A stretch of DNA of 64,000 nucleotides from an uncultured Eubacteriales bacterium (GTDB taxonomy: Bacteria; Bacillota; Clostridia; TANB77; CAG-508). The notes under the pieces were generated by a model that was not told the DNA's origin, did no database searches, and saw nothing but the letters and a program-made list of their open reading frames with translations. This document shows positions 44,888-53,515 of this stretch, piece by piece. The stretch lies in contig CABUJR010000001.1 of the NCBI GenBank assembly GCA_902492015.1, positions 62,001 to 126,000 of the forward strand, written 5' to 3'. The position numbers and the translations under genes were made by a program. Positions within the stretch are counted from its first letter, which is position 1. The number at the start of each line of letters is the position of its first letter.

Positions 44888-46306
44888 CTATTTTTCTAAC
44901 CATGTTGACTTTGTATCACTTCCACCATTTTCTATTAGATTTTTCTTTCTTAAATATGTTAATGCTGTTCTTACTCTACTATCCATAATCTTAATATCTT
45001 GATTTAAAATAGGATATATATAATCATTAATTTCTTTTCTTGTTTTACCAGAACTTCCTTTTATAAAATTTAATATTAATTCTTTTAATTTTTGAGATGA
45101 TATATCTTCATTTCCAATATCATCCGTTTTTACAAGTGGTATTTTGGCTGAAAAAACCTCATCTTCTCTAAATTCTGGAATTCCACCACTATATATTTTA
45201 GTATATTTAACAATTTTCTTAATTCCAGAACCTAATTCATCAGCTAATCCAATTTCTTTAAAGAAGCCTGCTATTTTAGGATTTTTAGGATATGGAGAAT
45301 AATTATTTAAATCCATAAATCCAATTACTCTTGCTTTACTTGCATTTTCTGTTGTTATCGCATTAGAAGTTATAATTAATTTTGCAGGATATGGATTTGA
45401 ATATTCTCTATGAATTAATAAATTAGCACATAACTCTCTTGCAATAACATCTCTTACATTAATTCTTTGATCACCTTCAATATAAAATTTATCATTTAAA
45501 TGTTTTTTTATAAAACCAGTTAATCTCTCATAACTTTCAAGCAAATTAGTTCTTATATCATCTCTATCATCATATCTTTCTAAATCTTTAATTTTTAAAA
45601 TCGCATCCGTTCTATAATATGATAAAGCAGAAGCTATTATGTCATCTTTTCCAAACAATAATATACAAGCTAAATTAAATCCTTCTTCACCAGTTTGTAA
45701 ATTTCTTTCATATAAAGCAGCACTTCTTAACATTTCAATATCAGTCATTTTAGTCCATGGATGATTTGCAGTTCTATTAGAAGCCATTATTCTTGCTTTT
45801 TCAATCAAATCTTTTCTTAAATCATCTATAGTTGCAAAAGGATAAATTTTATTTTCAATATATGTGCTACTTTTTCTAATATACAAATTAGAGATTTGTG
45901 TTGTATTTGCTGTTATATCAAAATCACCATCTTCATTTCTATCAAATATTTTGTTTGCACTTTTATGAACATCAGAACTTTCATGAACATATACATATAA
46001 TATAACTTTTCCTTCATAAGTATATTCTTTTATATCTAAATGTACAGTTGGAAAAATTTTCTCTGGATTGTTACATAAATTCACAAAATTCTTTTTCATA
46101 TCTCTTACATAATCTTTATAAACACCAATTATTTCTCCATTATCTTTTATTCCTAAAAAAATATGTCCTCCATTTCTATTAAGCATAGAACATACAGTTT
46201 CAAATAATGTAGTAGGTAGAGTATTTTTTGCTTCTTTAAACTCTACTGTTGTACTTTCACCATTAGCTATAATCTTCAAAAGGTTTTCTGTTAATTCTTC
46301 GTTCAT
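44888..46306 (-). CDS. AlbA_2 (Schlafen-type) domain ATP-binding protein
   Basis: 472 residues. N-terminal AlbA_2 domain: ESTTVEFKEAKNTLP, ETVCSMLNRNGGHIFLGIKDNGEIIGV. The middle part carries the GHKL-like HATPase_c_4 region, with VIARELCANLLIHREYS and GSGIKKIVKY. The C-terminus is a winged helix (KTRKEINDYIYPILNQDI). Such proteins are frequent on mobile elements and have been proposed as regulators or defence factors; no activity is proven for this type. RBS AAAAGGAG. It is the outermost gene of element 1 on the right and has its own terminator. Confidence 0.85.
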   Translation of the reverse strand: MNEELTENLLKIIANGESTTVEFKEAKNTLPTTLFETVCSMLNRNGGHIFLGIKDNGEIIGVYKDYVRDMKKNFVNLCNNPEKIFPTVHLDIKEYTYEGKVILYVYVHESSDVHKSANKIFDRNEDGDFDITANTTQISNLYIRKSSTYIENKIYPFATIDDLRKDLIEKARIMASNRTANHPWTKMTDIEMLRSAALYERNLQTGEEGFNLACILLFGKDDIIASALSYYRTDAILKIKDLERYDDRDDIRTNLLESYERLTGFIKKHLNDKFYIEGDQRINVRDVIARELCANLLIHREYSNPYPAKLIITSNAITTENASKARVIGFMDLNNYSPYPKNPKIAGFFKEIGLADELGSGIKKIVKYTKIYSGGIPEFREDEVFSAKIPLVKTDDIGNEDISSQKLKELILNFIKGSSGKTRKEINDYIYPILNQDIKIMDSRVRTALTYLRKKNLIENGGSDTKSTWLEK

Positions 46307-46425
46307 TTTATTCTCCTTTTTAATTATATATTTGCTTTCATACTAACACATTTTTTATAATTTTTCCATATTTTTTATAAATTTATTTTCAATCTTTTTC
46401 GCTATTTCTCAGCCTTTATTGCAAC

Positions 46426-46446
46426 TTCAACCAACTTTTCAACCAA
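46426..46446. repeat. Two TTCAACCAA arm sites at the right end of element 1
   Basis: Exact copies at 46426-46434 and 46438-46446, identical to those near integrase 1 and different from the ATAACCAA sites of element 2 only 200 bases away. Confidence 0.7.
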
Positions 46447-46484
46447 AATGGCATTTTCCCTTGATATATCAACTAGCTATCCTT

Positions 46485-46499
46485 CCGTCGCTACCATTA
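46485..46499. other. Middle att site between the two elements
   Basis: CCGTCGCTACCATTA, a 15-base exact copy of the tRNA-Met 3' end at 36397-36411. Confidence 0.85.
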
Positions 46500-46518
46500 A
46501 TCAGTCGAAAGACTGATT
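46499..46518 (+). terminator. Hairpin next to the middle att site
   Basis: AATCAGTC-GAAA-GACTGATT with a T-run. It replaces the tRNA terminator at the left end of element 2. Confidence 0.8.
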
Positions 46519-46641
46519 TTTTTATTTTTTCAAAATTTATAAAATTGCTCAAAAAGGTCTATTTATAGCCATTTTTTATTTTTAACTTTTCTAAAATTCT
46601 CTGAACTTTTTACAGCTTTTTTCAATTTACATGCCAAAATA

Positions 46642-46710
46642 CATAACCAAATTTTCAAATTTTTATTTTTGGTTATCCAATTTGCATAACCAAAGCTAAT
46701 TTTGGTTATG
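46642..46710. repeat. CATAACCAA arm-type sites of element 2
   Basis: CATAACCAA at 46642 and 46685, complement TTGGTTATG at 46702 and variant TTGGTTATC at 46669. A one-mismatch copy (CACAACCAA) lies at the right end at 56484. Confidence 0.6.
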
Positions 46711-46711
46711 C

Positions 46712-46745
46712 AAAAGTCCTATAACATTGATTTTATAGGACTTTT
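46712..46745 (-). terminator. Terminator of integrase 2
   Basis: AAAAGTCCTATA and TATAGGACTTTT pair perfectly, seven bases past the integrase stop. Confidence 0.85.
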
Positions 46746-46751
46746 ACACTT

Positions 46752-47972
46752 TTATAATATTTTTTCATTATCTTGTTTTACTTCTGTATATTCTTCTTTT
46801 AATAACTTAACAGCATTTAGCATATTTTCTTCAAGATAATATTTATTTACTTTTTCTATTTCTTTTTCTTTGAATTTGTCAAATACTGATGTATATGTAT
46901 TTAAAGTTACTGATATATCTTTATGTCCCATTAGTTTTTGAACAACTACTGGTGCCATACCACTTTCTATACATCTTGTTCCGTAACTATGTCTTAGACT
47001 ATGTGTTGTTATATCTTCTATTCCAAAATGTCTTTTTAATAATCTTTTTAGTTCTGTATTTACATTTTCTCTATCTGTATATTTTCTATATTCAGGTTTA
47101 AATAATAATTTTTCTTCATTATTTCCTTGTTTTTCTGCTATTTTCATTTGTTCAATTATTGAATTTATTAAATATTCGGGAATTGGTAAAACTCTCTTAC
47201 CTGCATAAGTTTTTGTAGTTGTTCCCATTATTGTATTTCCTATTTCATCTTTTGTTAAAGTTCGTTTTACATATAATCTTTTATTTTTCAAATCAATATC
47301 ATGTGTTGTAAGTGCCAAAGCTTCACTAACTCTTAGTCCCATAAACATTTGAATTAAATATACATTTTTATATTTACAACTTGATATATCCTTATTTAAA
47401 AGATAATCTGTAAATAATTGTTGTTCTTCTACTGTTAATGCCCTAACTTTTTTATCCTCTTTATTACTTTTAGGTTTTAATACATTTACCATTGGGTTTT
47501 TCATTATATATCCTTTATTAATTGCTAATCTAAAAGTTGTACTTAATTGTTGATATAATTTATTTATTGAAGAATTACTTAAATATTTATGATAATTCAT
47601 AAATTCCTGTAATTCATCAGATGTAATTTCATCTATTTTTTCTTTTCCTATTGGGAATTTTTCTATTTGTTGTATTGTTTGTAAATTTCTATGATATGTA
47701 ATCTCTGTTATTTGGTTAGTATCTAATTTTAATTTTTGATTACTTCTCATTAATTCACAAAAAGGTATTCCATTATGTTCTATATATAGTGGGTTTTCTC
47801 TTTGATACATAATAGTATCCAAAAATTTCTTTGCGTCTTCTTGATTTTTAAAATCTTTAGATTTTATGGTATATTTACCTTTTTCTACATTAAATTCTTT
47901 ATATCTAACAGACCAAGTTTTTCTATCTTTTCTAAAAGTTATATATCCAACTGCATTACTTTGTTTTTTCAT
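46752..47972 (-). CDS. Tyrosine integrase of element 2
   Basis: 406 residues, collinear with integrase 1: catalytic GLRVSEALAL, THSLRHSYGTR, LMGHKDISVTLNTYT. Differences are concentrated in the N-terminal arm-binding domain, which fits the change of arm motif from TTCAACCAA to CATAACCAA, while both use the same tRNA core. RBS AAGGAAG. It overlaps the excisionase-like gene by 17 bases. Confidence 0.95.
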   Translation of the reverse strand: MKKQSNAVGYITFRKDRKTWSVRYKEFNVEKGKYTIKSKDFKNQEDAKKFLDTIMYQRENPLYIEHNGIPFCELMRSNQKLKLDTNQITEITYHRNLQTIQQIEKFPIGKEKIDEITSDELQEFMNYHKYLSNSSINKLYQQLSTTFRLAINKGYIMKNPMVNVLKPKSNKEDKKVRALTVEEQQLFTDYLLNKDISSCKYKNVYLIQMFMGLRVSEALALTTHDIDLKNKRLYVKRTLTKDEIGNTIMGTTTKTYAGKRVLPIPEYLINSIIEQMKIAEKQGNNEEKLLFKPEYRKYTDRENVNTELKRLLKRHFGIEDITTHSLRHSYGTRCIESGMAPVVVQKLMGHKDISVTLNTYTSVFDKFKEKEIEKVNKYYLEENMLNAVKLLKEEYTEVKQDNEKIL

Positions 47973-48246
47973 TATTATCTTCCTTCCTTTCTTTTCTATT
48001 CATTTTCCATACAAGATAAGCAAGAAGTGTTACAGTTTTTGTTTTTCCTATATTTACAGATGGAAAATCATTTCTTCTAAATATTGAATTAGCTGTTGCC
48101 TCACTAACTAGCAAATCTTTTGCTACATCTTTTACAGTTAAGTTCTTAAAAGGGTTGCCTATATTTTTTATTGCTTCTTTTACTAACATTTCTTCAATAG
48201 TTAAGGTTTTATCTTTTGTTTGATTTAAGTTTATGTTTTCGTTCAT
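47956..48246 (-). CDS. Excisionase-like protein of element 2
   Basis: 96 residues; the winged-helix part LTVKDVAKDLLVSEATANSIF with FPSVNIGKTKTVTLLAYLVWKM matches its homologue in element 1. It lacks the long N-terminal extension of that protein. AAGGAAG is 10 bases before the ATG, inside the relaxase gene (38-base overlap). Confidence 0.75.
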   Translation of the reverse strand: MNENINLNQTKDKTLTIEEMLVKEAIKNIGNPFKNLTVKDVAKDLLVSEATANSIFRRNDFPSVNIGKTKTVTLLAYLVWKMNRKERKEDNNEKTK

Positions 48247-49216
48247 CTTTTACATCTTCCTTTCTTTCTATAAATTTGTTTATCATTTTATTTACTCTAT
48301 CCATAGACCAGTTTAATATTAAAGACATCCACTCAATACTTTTATTTATATAATTTTTTAAGTTTTTATTTTCTTGCTTTAGTCTTGAATTTTCAAGTTT
48401 TATATTATGATTTTCTATTTCAATATCTTCTAGTCTTTCGTTTGTAGTGTCTGTTAAATTTTTTATTCTAGTATATTGACTTGCTAAAGTATTAAACTTT
48501 TTTATTATTCTTTTGTATTCCTTTTTTAGTTCTTCTGTATCAATTATTTCTCTTTCTTGTTCTAAATTAACACTCTGTATTTCATATTTTTGCATTTCAT
48601 AGTTTGTAATCTTCTTTAATTTATCTGTTTCAATATGTGTATTACCTGTTTGTCCTCTTTCTAATTCAAATCCAGATTTTGTCATATAACTATAAAAGTT
48701 ATTTTGAAGTTTTTTATAACTATCTTTTCCTTTCCAATACTCTGAGCATGCAATTTTGCTTATAGTTTTTCCACTTTTTGTATCTAATTTGTGGATAATA
48801 GGAATAAAAACTATGTGCATGTGTGGTGTTGTTTCATCATTATGTATTTTGGCAGATATAATAAATTCTTCTCCTAAATTTTGATAACTTGCAACAAATC
48901 TGTATGCAGTTTTAAAATATCTTAATGTTTCTTTTTCTCCAATTCTATTAAAAAATTCTTTATCAGATGTAATCACAAATTCACAAAGAATATTTGTTGT
49001 ACTTATAATTCTTCCTTTTAAGTCATATTGATTTTGTAAAGTTTTAAATGCGTTCCAATAAGTTGTATTACACTTTTTTAGAGAATAATTTTTATAAGAA
49101 TTACTTTTATTAATATTTGTATTAGAATAATTGGTATTTTTTCTTTCATTATGTTTATATAGTCCTGCTAGATTATCTTTTTTATAATTGCTATTTCTAA
49201 TAATCGCAAAACTCAT
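48209..49216 (-). CDS. MobV-family relaxase of element 2
   Basis: 335 residues. MSFAIIRNSNYKKDNLAGLYKHNERK, metal motif HNDETTPHMHIVFIPI, then YWKGKDSYKKLQNNFYSYM and a C-terminal coiled coil. Same family and organisation as the relaxase of element 1. Its oriT lies about 640 bases upstream in the pMV158-like orientation, reading toward this gene. An accessory gene lies between. Confidence 0.92.
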   Translation of the reverse strand: MSFAIIRNSNYKKDNLAGLYKHNERKNTNYSNTNINKSNSYKNYSLKKCNTTYWNAFKTLQNQYDLKGRIISTTNILCEFVITSDKEFFNRIGEKETLRYFKTAYRFVASYQNLGEEFIISAKIHNDETTPHMHIVFIPIIHKLDTKSGKTISKIACSEYWKGKDSYKKLQNNFYSYMTKSGFELERGQTGNTHIETDKLKKITNYEMQKYEIQSVNLEQEREIIDTEELKKEYKRIIKKFNTLASQYTRIKNLTDTTNERLEDIEIENHNIKLENSRLKQENKNLKNYINKSIEWMSLILNWSMDRVNKMINKFIERKEDVKDERKHKLKSNKR

Positions 49217-49226
49217 AACTATTTAT

Positions 49227-49715
49227 CTATCTTTCTTTTATTTCTTTATTATCAATTTTTTCTTTGTATAAAGCTAGGTCTTTTCTTATACCAATATATT
49301 TCGTTAATGTTGCAACTGACTCTGATAAACAATCTTCTAATACCTCACTTAAAGGTGTATCACAGTCAAGCCAGTCATGATAAAACTCATTTAAAACATT
49401 ATCTTGTAATAACATCATTTCTTTTTCTTGGTCATACAAATTCATGTGTTTTATTGCGTCTTTTATTTCTTCTTTTACTGTAATTTCATAAGCACTATTC
49501 AAAATAATTTGTTTATCTTTCTTTAAAAGATTTTGACAATAATCTTTAAACTCTCTATCTAATTTATCAGCTAAAGCTTTATCTATACTAAATCTTTTCT
49601 TTTTTAGATTACGAGTTTTATTAGAATATTGGTTATAATGTTTTTTATTATGTTTGTTATATTTATAATCTTGAACATTTCTTATTTTAAATTCTTTATA
49701 TACTTTATTTTTCAT
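49227..49715 (-). CDS. DUF3848-like accessory protein
   Basis: 162 residues, basic Asn/Lys/Tyr-rich N-terminus, then a helical domain with DREFKDYCQNLLKKDKQIILNSAYEITVKEEIKDAI. I associate this block with DUF3848, found on Firmicutes conjugative elements. It is 11 bases upstream of the relaxase start, so it may be a mobilization accessory factor. RBS AAAGGAG. The family assignment is tentative. Confidence 0.55.
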   Translation of the reverse strand: MKNKVYKEFKIRNVQDYKYNKHNKKHYNQYSNKTRNLKKKRFSIDKALADKLDREFKDYCQNLLKKDKQIILNSAYEITVKEEIKDAIKHMNLYDQEKEMMLLQDNVLNEFYHDWLDCDTPLSEVLEDCLSESVATLTKYIGIRKDLALYKEKIDNKEIKER

Positions 49716-49857
49716 ATTTTAAAATCTCCTTTTATTAATATATTTTTCTTATTCAATTAATTTATATTATTCACTTTCTATAGAGCCTCACTTCGCAGTT
49801 TTACTAAATAATAACTTTATTTTTATGCCGAAAACATGAAAACTAATTTTCAGTTTC

Positions 49858-49892
49858 TAACACACTAGAAACTCAATTGAGTTTCTGTTGTG
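49858..49892 (-). other. oriT of element 2 (pMV158/MobV type)
   Basis: On the minus strand CACAACAGAAACTC pairs with GAGTTTCTAGTGTG, then TTA. The inner AGAAACTCAATTGAGTTTCT is a perfect 20-bp palindrome and the nick core TAGTGTG/TTA is exact. Predicted nick between 49861 and 49860. Further stems flank it: TTCACTTTCTATA near 49770 with TATAGAAAGTGAA near 49950, and AGTATTTGAGTT/AACTCAAATACT-like arms near 49975-50025. Nothing else is visible in this 375-base gap. Confidence 0.75.
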
Positions 49893-50090
49893 ATTAGGGA
49901 GTACCCTAATAACCCCTTAAAATTATTATTTATATTCAGTTCCTATAGAAAGTGAAATAATAATTTTATTGTAGTATTTGAGTTTATATAGAACGTAAAA
50001 ACGAACTATATACTCAAATACTATTGAAACACCATTTCTGGTTTTTCAAACTTTTCCTTTATGCTATATTTCAGAGCTAATACTTTTTAG

Positions 50091-50345
50091 TTATCTTTCA
50101 AAGTCTGTATTTTTTGCCAAACATATTCCGTCTATAAAAGCATCAACTTCGTTCCATGTTTTAAAACAAGTTTTATTATCAATAGAATACCAGTCTTTAT
50201 TTTTGGTATTTTTATTTATTAATGCAACAGCTTTATTGTATGTATAATCATTTGAGATTTTTAATAGTAATAATTCTTTTGTACTATTAGAAAGCATAAA
50301 TTCATTTAGTCCATTAATTCGTTTTTGAATATCTGTTTTATTCAA
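50091..50345 (-). CDS. Small hypothetical protein of element 2
   Basis: 84 residues beginning with a TTG codon (GGAGG 9-10 bases upstream, within the end of the preceding gene). Helical, with KDWYSIDNKTCFKTWNEVDAFIDG. No family recognised. Part of the 51457-50091 gene string. Confidence 0.55.
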   Translation of the reverse strand: MNKTDIQKRINGLNEFMLSNSTKELLLLKISNDYTYNKAVALINKNTKNKDWYSIDNKTCFKTWNEVDAFIDGICLAKNTDFER

Positions 50346-50550
50346 TTTCTTTTTCCTCCTTTAAATTAATTTTAGATGTAGGGTAGAAAGTCTTTTGAAA
50401 TTCTTCTTGTGTTAATTTAAGTAAGTTATTAAAATCTTTTGAATTTAATAATTCGTTCATTATTAATTTTTCTAGTAATAATTCTCTAGATTCTCTAAAG
50501 CAACTTCCTTTTCTTTCTTCATAAACTTCTTTTTGAAATTCTTTATCCAT
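50338..50550 (-). CDS. Small acidic hypothetical protein of element 2
   Basis: About 70 residues from MDKEFQKEVYEERKG; AAAGGAGAG is just upstream of this ATG, while the longer frame starts inside the previous gene. Helical, charged, rich in Glu and Lys, no Cys motif apart from SCFRES. No family recognised. Confidence 0.55.
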   Translation of the reverse strand: MDKEFQKEVYEERKGSCFRESRELLLEKLIMNELLNSKDFNNLLKLTQEEFQKTFYPTSKINLKEEKEIE

Positions 50551-50561
50551 AAACTCTCCTT

Positions 50562-51077
50562 TCAAATTTTCCAATTTTCTTGAAGAAATATTAAAATACT
50601 TGTCTGAATTTTTAATATCATTTGTAAGGTTGACTCTAAGTTTTCTTGTTTAACATTATTTTTATTTTTTACATTAGTTTTGAAATTAGAATTATTTTGT
50701 TTTCTTAATTGTTTATTAGAAAGATATTTACCATTTTTATCAAAATGTCTATAATTAAAGCTTTCTTTCATTAAGAAATTACTATATTTTATTGCTTGTT
50801 TTCTAGTCAGAGATATAAAGTTATTTTCTTCTTTAGTAGTAATAAGTAAATTTCCTTTTATTGAAAGATTAAGCTTTTCAAAATTAGCATTAAGATATAT
50901 GTTTGGTTTTAAGTTTTCTCTTTCTTTTTTACAAATAATTTGAATATCTTCATACGGAATAATTTCAATTTCTCCGCCTAAAAGCTTTTGAAAACTTTCA
51001 CTATTGTTTTCTACTTTCATGAATATTGGATCTTTTCCAACTTCTTTAAAAATAACAATTATTTTTTGTGTTTCCAT
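50562..51077 (-). CDS. Hypothetical protein of element 2
   Basis: 171 residues. The N-terminal 110 contain a compact domain (KIIVIFKEVGKDPIFMKVENNSE... with GGEIEIIPYEDIQIICKKE) that resembles the small DUF3846-type domain found on conjugative elements; the remainder is Asn/Lys-rich and ends in a helix. The assignment is a weak resemblance only. It shares one base with the sigma-like gene upstream. Confidence 0.5.
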   Translation of the reverse strand: METQKIIVIFKEVGKDPIFMKVENNSESFQKLLGGEIEIIPYEDIQIICKKERENLKPNIYLNANFEKLNLSIKGNLLITTKEENNFISLTRKQAIKYSNFLMKESFNYRHFDKNGKYLSNKQLRKQNNSNFKTNVKNKNNVKQENLESTLQMILKIQTSILIFLQENWKI

Positions 51078-51457
51078 TATTTATTACCTGCCTTAGAATT
51101 ATTGTTTTTAATACTTTTTAGATTTTTTATAAAATGAGTTATAGACTGTCTCTTTAATTTTAATGCTTGTATCTTAGATATTTTTAAGACTTCACAAACC
51201 TTATTTAAGTTTTGATTTTTTATTACAAATAGCAAAAATACTCTTCTTTCTAATTTGGGTAAACTCTTGATAGCCATATAAAAGTTTTTATCTTTTAAAA
51301 ATATTTTAATACGTTTATTTACTATGTTATCTTTTGTGCTTGTTAAGTTTTCTTTTCTTAAATAATCTTGATACATTTGTTTTTCAATTAATTCGTGATT
51401 ATTTTCATTATCAAGACTAATTCCATTTTCTGTAGTTTCATTATCAAAATAATTCAT
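51077..51457 (-). CDS. Sigma-70 region 4-like regulator
   Basis: 126 residues. The C-terminal half reads AIKSLPKLERRVFLLFVIKNQNLNKVCEVLKISKIQALKLKRQSI, the pattern of a sigma region 4 helix-turn-helix, without a clear region 2. Similar short sigma-like proteins control transfer genes in Tn916-type elements. It heads the string of small genes that leads toward oriT. No good Shine-Dalgarno is seen beyond GAGGAATTTT. Confidence 0.65.
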   Translation of the reverse strand: MNYFDNETTENGISLDNENNHELIEKQMYQDYLRKENLTSTKDNIVNKRIKIFLKDKNFYMAIKSLPKLERRVFLLFVIKNQNLNKVCEVLKISKIQALKLKRQSITHFIKNLKSIKNNNSKAGNK

Positions 51458-51653
51458 TAAAATTCCTCACTTTCTTAAATTATTTTGATTATCGATAATC
51501 AATTTGCTTAAGCTTAATTTTAGGATACACTTTTAAAATTATAAAAAGTAAAATAGTTAGTATAATATACAAAAAAATAGAGATATAAAGAAAAAGTAAG
51601 GATTTTTCTTTATATCTCTACTCTTACAAGTATTTCAAAATAATAATACTAAT

Positions 51654-52361
51654 TTATTCATCAAAAAAGTCTGTTTTATTCTTAGTATCTATATACCAAC
51701 ACCAGTCTTTCTTCATATTTTCATATTCCTTATCAGAAATTTTTAGTCTGTTTAGCATTTCATCTGTAAATTCTAAATTTTCTTTTGATAACATTATTTT
51801 TTTAGTTACTTGTCTATATCCATCTGCATTACCATTTATAGTTCCCATATAGATATTATCAGAACTATATCTTAAATTAATTATTATTTCAGTTCGTTCT
51901 AGCTGAGGATTATTCGGTTCATAATTTTGAAATAGAAAAAATGCGACATCATCATTTGAAATTAATTCTCCAGTCATATATATTCTATTATTGGTGCAAC
52001 TAGCCCATTGGACTTCAAGTTTAGCTTTCTTTTGTGTAATATCAAATCTAAATTTTGCTTTTCTACTTCTATTGCTACTACTTATATAATAAACGTAAAC
52101 AGTATCGCAATTAAATGGATTCTTTATACTATTTTCTTTTTCTTCATTTATATATTTGACAAAGTTTTCAATATCAATATTTAATATATTACATATTTCT
52201 AAAAATGTTTCTATACTAGGTAAAGTATCTCCATTTTCATATCTACTTATATTACTTCTTTCAATTCCTAGTTTATCAGCAAATTCATTTTGAGTTAGTC
52301 CTTGATTTTTTCTAAAAACTTTTAGTTTTCTTCCAAACTCGTATTTATCAAATTCATACAT
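51654..52361 (-). CDS. XRE-family regulator of element 2
   Basis: 235 residues. N-terminal HTH: LKVFRKNQGLTQNEFADKLGIERSNISRYENGDTLPSIETFL. The C-terminal 150 residues form a beta-rich domain (YVYYISSSNRSRKAKFRFDIT, ASCTNNRIYMTGELI, MGTINGNADGYRQ) that I do not recognise and that could sense a ligand. It differs from the repressor of element 1. RBS AAAGGAG. The 290 bases to the sigma-like gene hold a hairpin at about 51575-51625 (AAAAAAATAGAGATATAAAG and its complement). Confidence 0.8.
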   Translation of the reverse strand: MYEFDKYEFGRKLKVFRKNQGLTQNEFADKLGIERSNISRYENGDTLPSIETFLEICNILNIDIENFVKYINEEKENSIKNPFNCDTVYVYYISSSNRSRKAKFRFDITQKKAKLEVQWASCTNNRIYMTGELISNDDVAFFLFQNYEPNNPQLERTEIIINLRYSSDNIYMGTINGNADGYRQVTKKIMLSKENLEFTDEMLNRLKISDKEYENMKKDWCWYIDTKNKTDFFDE

Positions 52362-52527
52362 AGGCTATCTCCTTTATAAATTTATAGTTTAATTATAACA
52401 TTTTTTATTAATTTTATCAAATTTATAACGCATAAAACACTTGGTATAACTGATAAAATTGCAATATAAGAGAAAATATGATATAATAAATATACAAATA
52501 AATATTAGAATGGTAGTTATCTTAATT

Positions 52528-52595
52528 AAACAATCCATTACTTCAGCAACGCTGATGGTCACTACAATCACCAGCGTGCAAGAGCTGGGTTGTTT
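52528..52595. ncRNA. GC-rich 68-base foldback
   Basis: AAACAATCCA (52528-52537) pairs with TGGGTTGTTT (52586-52595), and ACGCTGATGG with CACCAGCGT inside. The segment is far GC-richer than its surroundings. On the minus strand it overlaps a 60-codon frame with a membrane-spanning stretch (CLIKITTILIFICIFII), as in small type I toxins. RNA or peptide function is not established. Confidence 0.4.
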
Positions 52596-52655
52596 ATATG
52601 AAATTCTAACTTCTGTTAAATTCCATATAATATGTGATTAATCTTTATTTGAATT

Positions 52656-52903
52656 TACATAGAGGAATTAAGCAGATGAAACCACAAAATGAAAAAGGAT
52701 TTCCAGATTAAGCCGTTCTGGAATTTTTGGGGAAATATTTTTCCCCTTTATTCATTGAAATTATTTGAAAAAAACACGATTTTATAGTATAATATTAATA
52801 TAAGTTAATCTGCTTGCACATTTTAACTTATATAACATATAAAGATTAAGATTTATATGTTAAAACCATAGGGTTGTTCATCTGCTCCTATGGTTTATTT
52901 TTT
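52656..52903 (+). promoter_or_regulatory. Leader with mini-ORF, stacked hairpins and terminator
   Basis: AGAGGA at about 52662 precedes ATG 52677 of an 11-codon frame (MKPQNEKGFPD). Then come GGGGAAA/TTTCCCC (52729-52746), TATAAGTTAA/TTAACTTATA (52799-52832), ACATATAAA/TTTATATGT (52835-52860) and a terminator AAACCATAGG/CCTATGGTTT plus T-run (52863-52903). The terminator loop TTCATCTGCT (52877-52886) is complementary to AGCAGATGAA around the mini-ORF start (52671-52680). It looks like an attenuation leader. The gap 52362-53111 has no larger gene. Confidence 0.45.
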
Positions 52904-53039
52904 TGTGCAAATTTTTCACATTTTACAATAAAATCATTTACATTTATGAAAATTTATTATTTATAAAAAAATTCCCTAATATAAAATATATTTTTGTGTA
53001 AGTTTTTCACAAAAATATGAATATATGCACATTTTAAAA

Positions 53040-53068
53040 TTTGTATTGTTTACATAATTTTGATATAC
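53040..53068 (+). promoter_or_regulatory. Promoter of the Spo0A-C-like gene
   Basis: TTGTAT, 17 bases, TATACT; 30 bases before the ribosome binding site. Confidence 0.6.
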
Positions 53069-53111
53069 TGCTATTGTGTTAATTGTAAACTATTTTGTAG
53101 GAGGTAAAATA

Positions 53112-53477
53112 ATGGAATTATATAATCAATATAAAGATAAAGAATTGAACAAGTATAATTCTATTATTTTTAATGTTTTAAAATATTTAGGTATCTCCTA
53201 TAAAACTAATGGTGCTATTTATATAAGAATTATTGTATTAAGTGAAATAAAAAACGAATCAGAAATTTTAAATTTGACTAAATATTATATTGCTCTTGCA
53301 AAAAAGTACAAGAAAAGTGTTTCATCAGTTAAACAAGCCGTATATGAGTGCATTTATAATTCTTCAAAAAAATATGAAAAAAATTATAAAGATATATTTA
53401 AGTATGAATATGATGAGAAATATAAAACCTCAAAAAACCTTATTGAAGATTTAATTTCTTATCTTATAACACATTAA
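53112..53477 (+). CDS. Stand-alone Spo0A C-terminal-like DNA-binding protein
   Basis: 121 residues from MELYNQYKDKELN; TAGGAGG lies 9 bases before this ATG (the longer frame has no site). From residue 15 it follows the Spo0A effector domain: IIFNVLKYLGISYKTNGAIYIRIIVLSEI, then LTKYYIALAKKYKKSVSSVKQAVYECIYN (recognition helix region) and LIEDLISYLI at the end. There is no receiver domain, so it cannot be phosphorylated like Spo0A. It may bind 0A-box-like sites and tie element activity to the host cell state. A 20-bp palindrome (AACACATTAA...) spans its stop codon. Confidence 0.7.
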   Translation: MELYNQYKDKELNKYNSIIFNVLKYLGISYKTNGAIYIRIIVLSEIKNESEILNLTKYYIALAKKYKKSVSSVKQAVYECIYNSSKKYEKNYKDIFKYEYDEKYKTSKNLIEDLISYLITH

Positions 53478-53515
53478 TTAATGTGTTTACAATATTTTTT
53501 AAGCTAAAAGATATA

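Larger units (their letters stand above)
36409..46496. mobile_element. Integrated mobilizable element 1 (about 10.1 kb)
   Basis: Bounded by the tRNA-Met 3' end and its first direct repeat. It contains a tyrosine integrase, excisionase-like protein, MobV relaxase, oriT, XRE repressor, an antimicrobial-peptide-type two-component/ABC module and an AlbA_2 protein. No coupling protein or type IV secretion genes are present, so it is mobilizable rather than self-conjugative. Confidence 0.85.

Noticed and set aside
46485..46518. Extra tRNA gene at the middle att site
   Set aside because: Only the last 11-15 bases of the tRNA are present; no other tRNA arms.
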